The notes under the pieces were generated by a model. It had not been told where the DNA came from, searched no databases, and saw only the letters and a list, made by a program, of their open reading frames with translations. The translations under genes and the position numbers were made by a program. From Flavobacterium micromati (GTDB lineage Bacteria; Bacteroidota; Bacteroidia; Flavobacteriales; Flavobacteriaceae), in NCBI RefSeq assembly GCF_900129585.1, contig NZ_FQWF01000001.1:1-64000 (forward strand): a DNA stretch of 64,000 nucleotides, given 5' to 3'. Positions 62,784-64,000 of the stretch are shown here, piece by piece (the first letter of the stretch is position 1; each line of letters starts with the position of its first letter).

Positions 62784-62791
62784 TACATTTG
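62784..62791 (+). promoter_or_regulatory. -7 box of metK
   Basis: TACATTTG matches TAnnTTTG exactly. The predicted transcript would begin at about 62798, just before the candidate SAM-II aptamer. Confidence 0.65.
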
Positions 62792-62799
62792 CACCCGAA

Positions 62800-62925
62800 T
62801 ACAAGAGGAAAAATTTGAACTGATTGCAACCTCTTCATAATGAAAACTATTCATTGTGAATACTGAAAATCTTCAGTAGAAAAAATGCTAAAGCAGAAAC
62901 TCTCCTTTAGCCCTTTTCAGCAATT
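62800..62925 (+). promoter_or_regulatory. Candidate SAM-II riboswitch and expression hairpin of metK
   Basis: AAGAGG (62803-62808) pairs with CCTCTT (62830-62835) and encloses ATTTGAACTGATTGCAA, which resembles the SAM-II loop GATTTAACCGTATTGCAA. After two inserted hairpins (TATTCA/TGAATA and CTGAA/TTCAG), AAATGCTAAAGCAG matches the 3' pseudoknot strand AATGTAGCTAAAAAG in type. GCTAAAG of that strand can instead pair with CTTTAGC just downstream, ahead of CCTTTT, which would be a switch to a terminator-like hairpin. SAM-II is known from Bacteroidota; this assignment is by eye. Confidence 0.55.
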
Positions 62926-62961
62926 ATTTTTCCTCGTTTAATTTTAAAAATAATATTTATT

Positions 62962-64000
62962 ATGGCTTATTTATTTACGTCAGAATCTGTTAGTGAGGGA
63001 CACCCAGACAAAATTGCAGATCAAATTTCAGATGCATTAATTGATAACTTTTTAGCATTTGATGCTAATTCCAAAGTAGCTTGTGAAACATTAGTAACTA
63101 CTGGTCAAGTAATTTTAGCCGGTGAAGTAAAATCAAATACGTACTTAGATGTACAACATATTGCTCGTGAAGTCATCAGAAAAATTGGTTACACGAAAAG
63201 CGAATACATGTTTGAAGCTAATTCATGCGGCATACTTTCGGCAATACACGAACAGTCTGCCGATATTAATCAAGGTGTAGACAGAGCTAATCCTGAAGAG
63301 CAAGGCGCTGGTGATCAAGGAATGATGTTTGGTTACGCAACAAATGAAACCGAAAATTACATGCCATTGGCGCTTGATTTATCGCATAAATTATTACAGG
63401 AATTAGCTGTTTTAAGACGTGAGAATAATGAAATCACCTATTTACGTCCAGATGCAAAATCTCAGGTAACTTTAGAATACAGTGATGACAATAAACCAAC
63501 ACGTATTGATGCAATTGTAATTTCGACTCAACACGATGATTTTGATGAAGAAGCTATAATGCTAGCAAAAATTAAAAAAGATCTTGTTGAAATTTTGATA
63601 CCTCGAATAATCGCAAAAAATCCTGCACATGCTCATTTATTTAATGATGCTATTCAATATCATATAAATCCAACTGGGAAATTTGTAATTGGTGGACCAC
63701 ACGGAGATACTGGACTTACAGGAAGAAAAATTATTGTAGATACGTATGGAGGAAAAGGAGCTCACGGTGGTGGTGCTTTCTCTGGAAAAGATCCAAGTAA
63801 AGTAGATAGAAGTGCAGCTTATGCGACACGTCATATCGCTAAAAATCTAGTTGCAGCTGGTGTTGCCGATGAGATTTTAGTTCAGGTTTCGTATGCTATT
63901 GGCGTAGCAAAACCGATGGGTATTTTTATAGATACGTATGGAACATCAAAAGTTAACTTAACTAATGGAGAAATTGCGAAGAAAGTAGAAGCTATTTTTG
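62962..64000 (+). CDS. metK: S-adenosylmethionine synthetase (partial)
   Basis: The first 346 codons of MetK, which makes SAM from methionine and ATP; the gene runs past the window end (full length is about 420 in this phylum). It begins [20 protein letters not shown], with the ATP-binding GHPDK motif. [52 protein letters not shown] and [12 protein letters not shown] follow. It is divergent from metY, and the shared 560-bp gap holds the control elements of both. Confidence 0.97.
   Translation, partial: MAYLFTSESVSEGHPDKIADQISDALIDNFLAFDANSKVACETLVTTGQVILAGEVKSNTYLDVQHIAREVIRKIGYTKSEYMFEANSCGILSAIHEQSADINQGVDRANPEEQGAGDQGMMFGYATNETENYMPLALDLSHKLLQELAVLRRENNEITYLRPDAKSQVTLEYSDDNKPTRIDAIVISTQHDDFDEEAIMLAKIKKDLVEILIPRIIAKNPAHAHLFNDAIQYHINPTGKFVIGGPHGDTGLTGRKIIVDTYGGKGAHGGGAFSGKDPSKVDRSAAYATRHIAKNLVAAGVADEILVQVSYAIGVAKPMGIFIDTYGTSKVNLTNGEIAKKVEAIF

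Overview
The window reads as chromosomal DNA of a Flavobacterium-like member of the Bacteroidota. The evidence is the very low GC content, TAnnTTTG/TAnTTTG promoter boxes, a gliding-motility ABC subunit (GldA), a split cobalamin methionine synthase, an ExbB-ExbD-ExbD-TonB operon, and intergenic repeat families of flavobacterial type. No tRNA, rRNA, CRISPR array or classical insertion sequence was seen.

Layout. 1-9.7 kb: REP-like tandem repeats, an FtsX/LolC-type permease, a YkgJ cysteine-cluster protein, a methyltransferase, queE, then the operon exbB-exbD-exbD-tonB-small membrane protein-PstS-like lipoprotein-TPR protein (minus strand). 9.7-12.7 kb: remnant of a DUF853/HerA-like ATPase gene, type II NADH dehydrogenase, a cupin, and the tail of a broken membrane-protein gene. 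12.9-21 kb: kynurenine genes (kmo, kynU) around a penicillin-acylase-family hydrolase, a flavin reductase and an FeS-type photolyase. 21-28 kb: SIMPL protein, queA, aroA, MazG-like protein, APC permease, MscS channel, dtd. 28-33.8 kb: an aromatic amino-acid operon (pheA, aminotransferase, tyrA, DAHP synthase-chorismate mutase, then rsgA and dtd), preceded by a Phe/Tyr/Trp-rich leader peptide and terminator. 34-37.6 kb: dicarboxylate symporter, gldA, DUF389 protein. 37.9-64 kb: a large sulfur and methionine province with metF, split metH, ferredoxin-NADP reductase, siroheme synthesis, sulfite reductase, cysN, cysD, cysH, TauE/SafE permease, Rrf2 regulator, metZ-like gene, OsmC protein, thrA, metX, metY and metK (cut by the window end).

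How the genes work together. Sulfate is activated by CysDN, reduced by CysH to sulfite and by the siroheme sulfite reductase to sulfide. Aspartate is carried to O-acetylhomoserine by ThrA and MetX. MetY/MetZ add sulfide to give homocysteine, split MetH with MetF methylates it, and MetK makes SAM. Control is layered: SAM-I riboswitches precede metH and metX, a candidate SAM-II aptamer precedes metK, and a Met/Cys-rich leader peptide with terminator precedes metY.

Most unusual content. Two homologous DUF559 (PD-(D/E)XK-like) nuclease cassettes, 430 and 450 bp, each bounded by ~28-bp GC-rich inverted terminal repeats, sit in frame inside metH. Short nuclease-less elements with the same or related ends sit at gene junctions in the same operons and supply the N or C termini of TyrA, an aminotransferase and CysH. 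This looks like a mobile family that inserts in frame and is tolerated within essential metabolic proteins.
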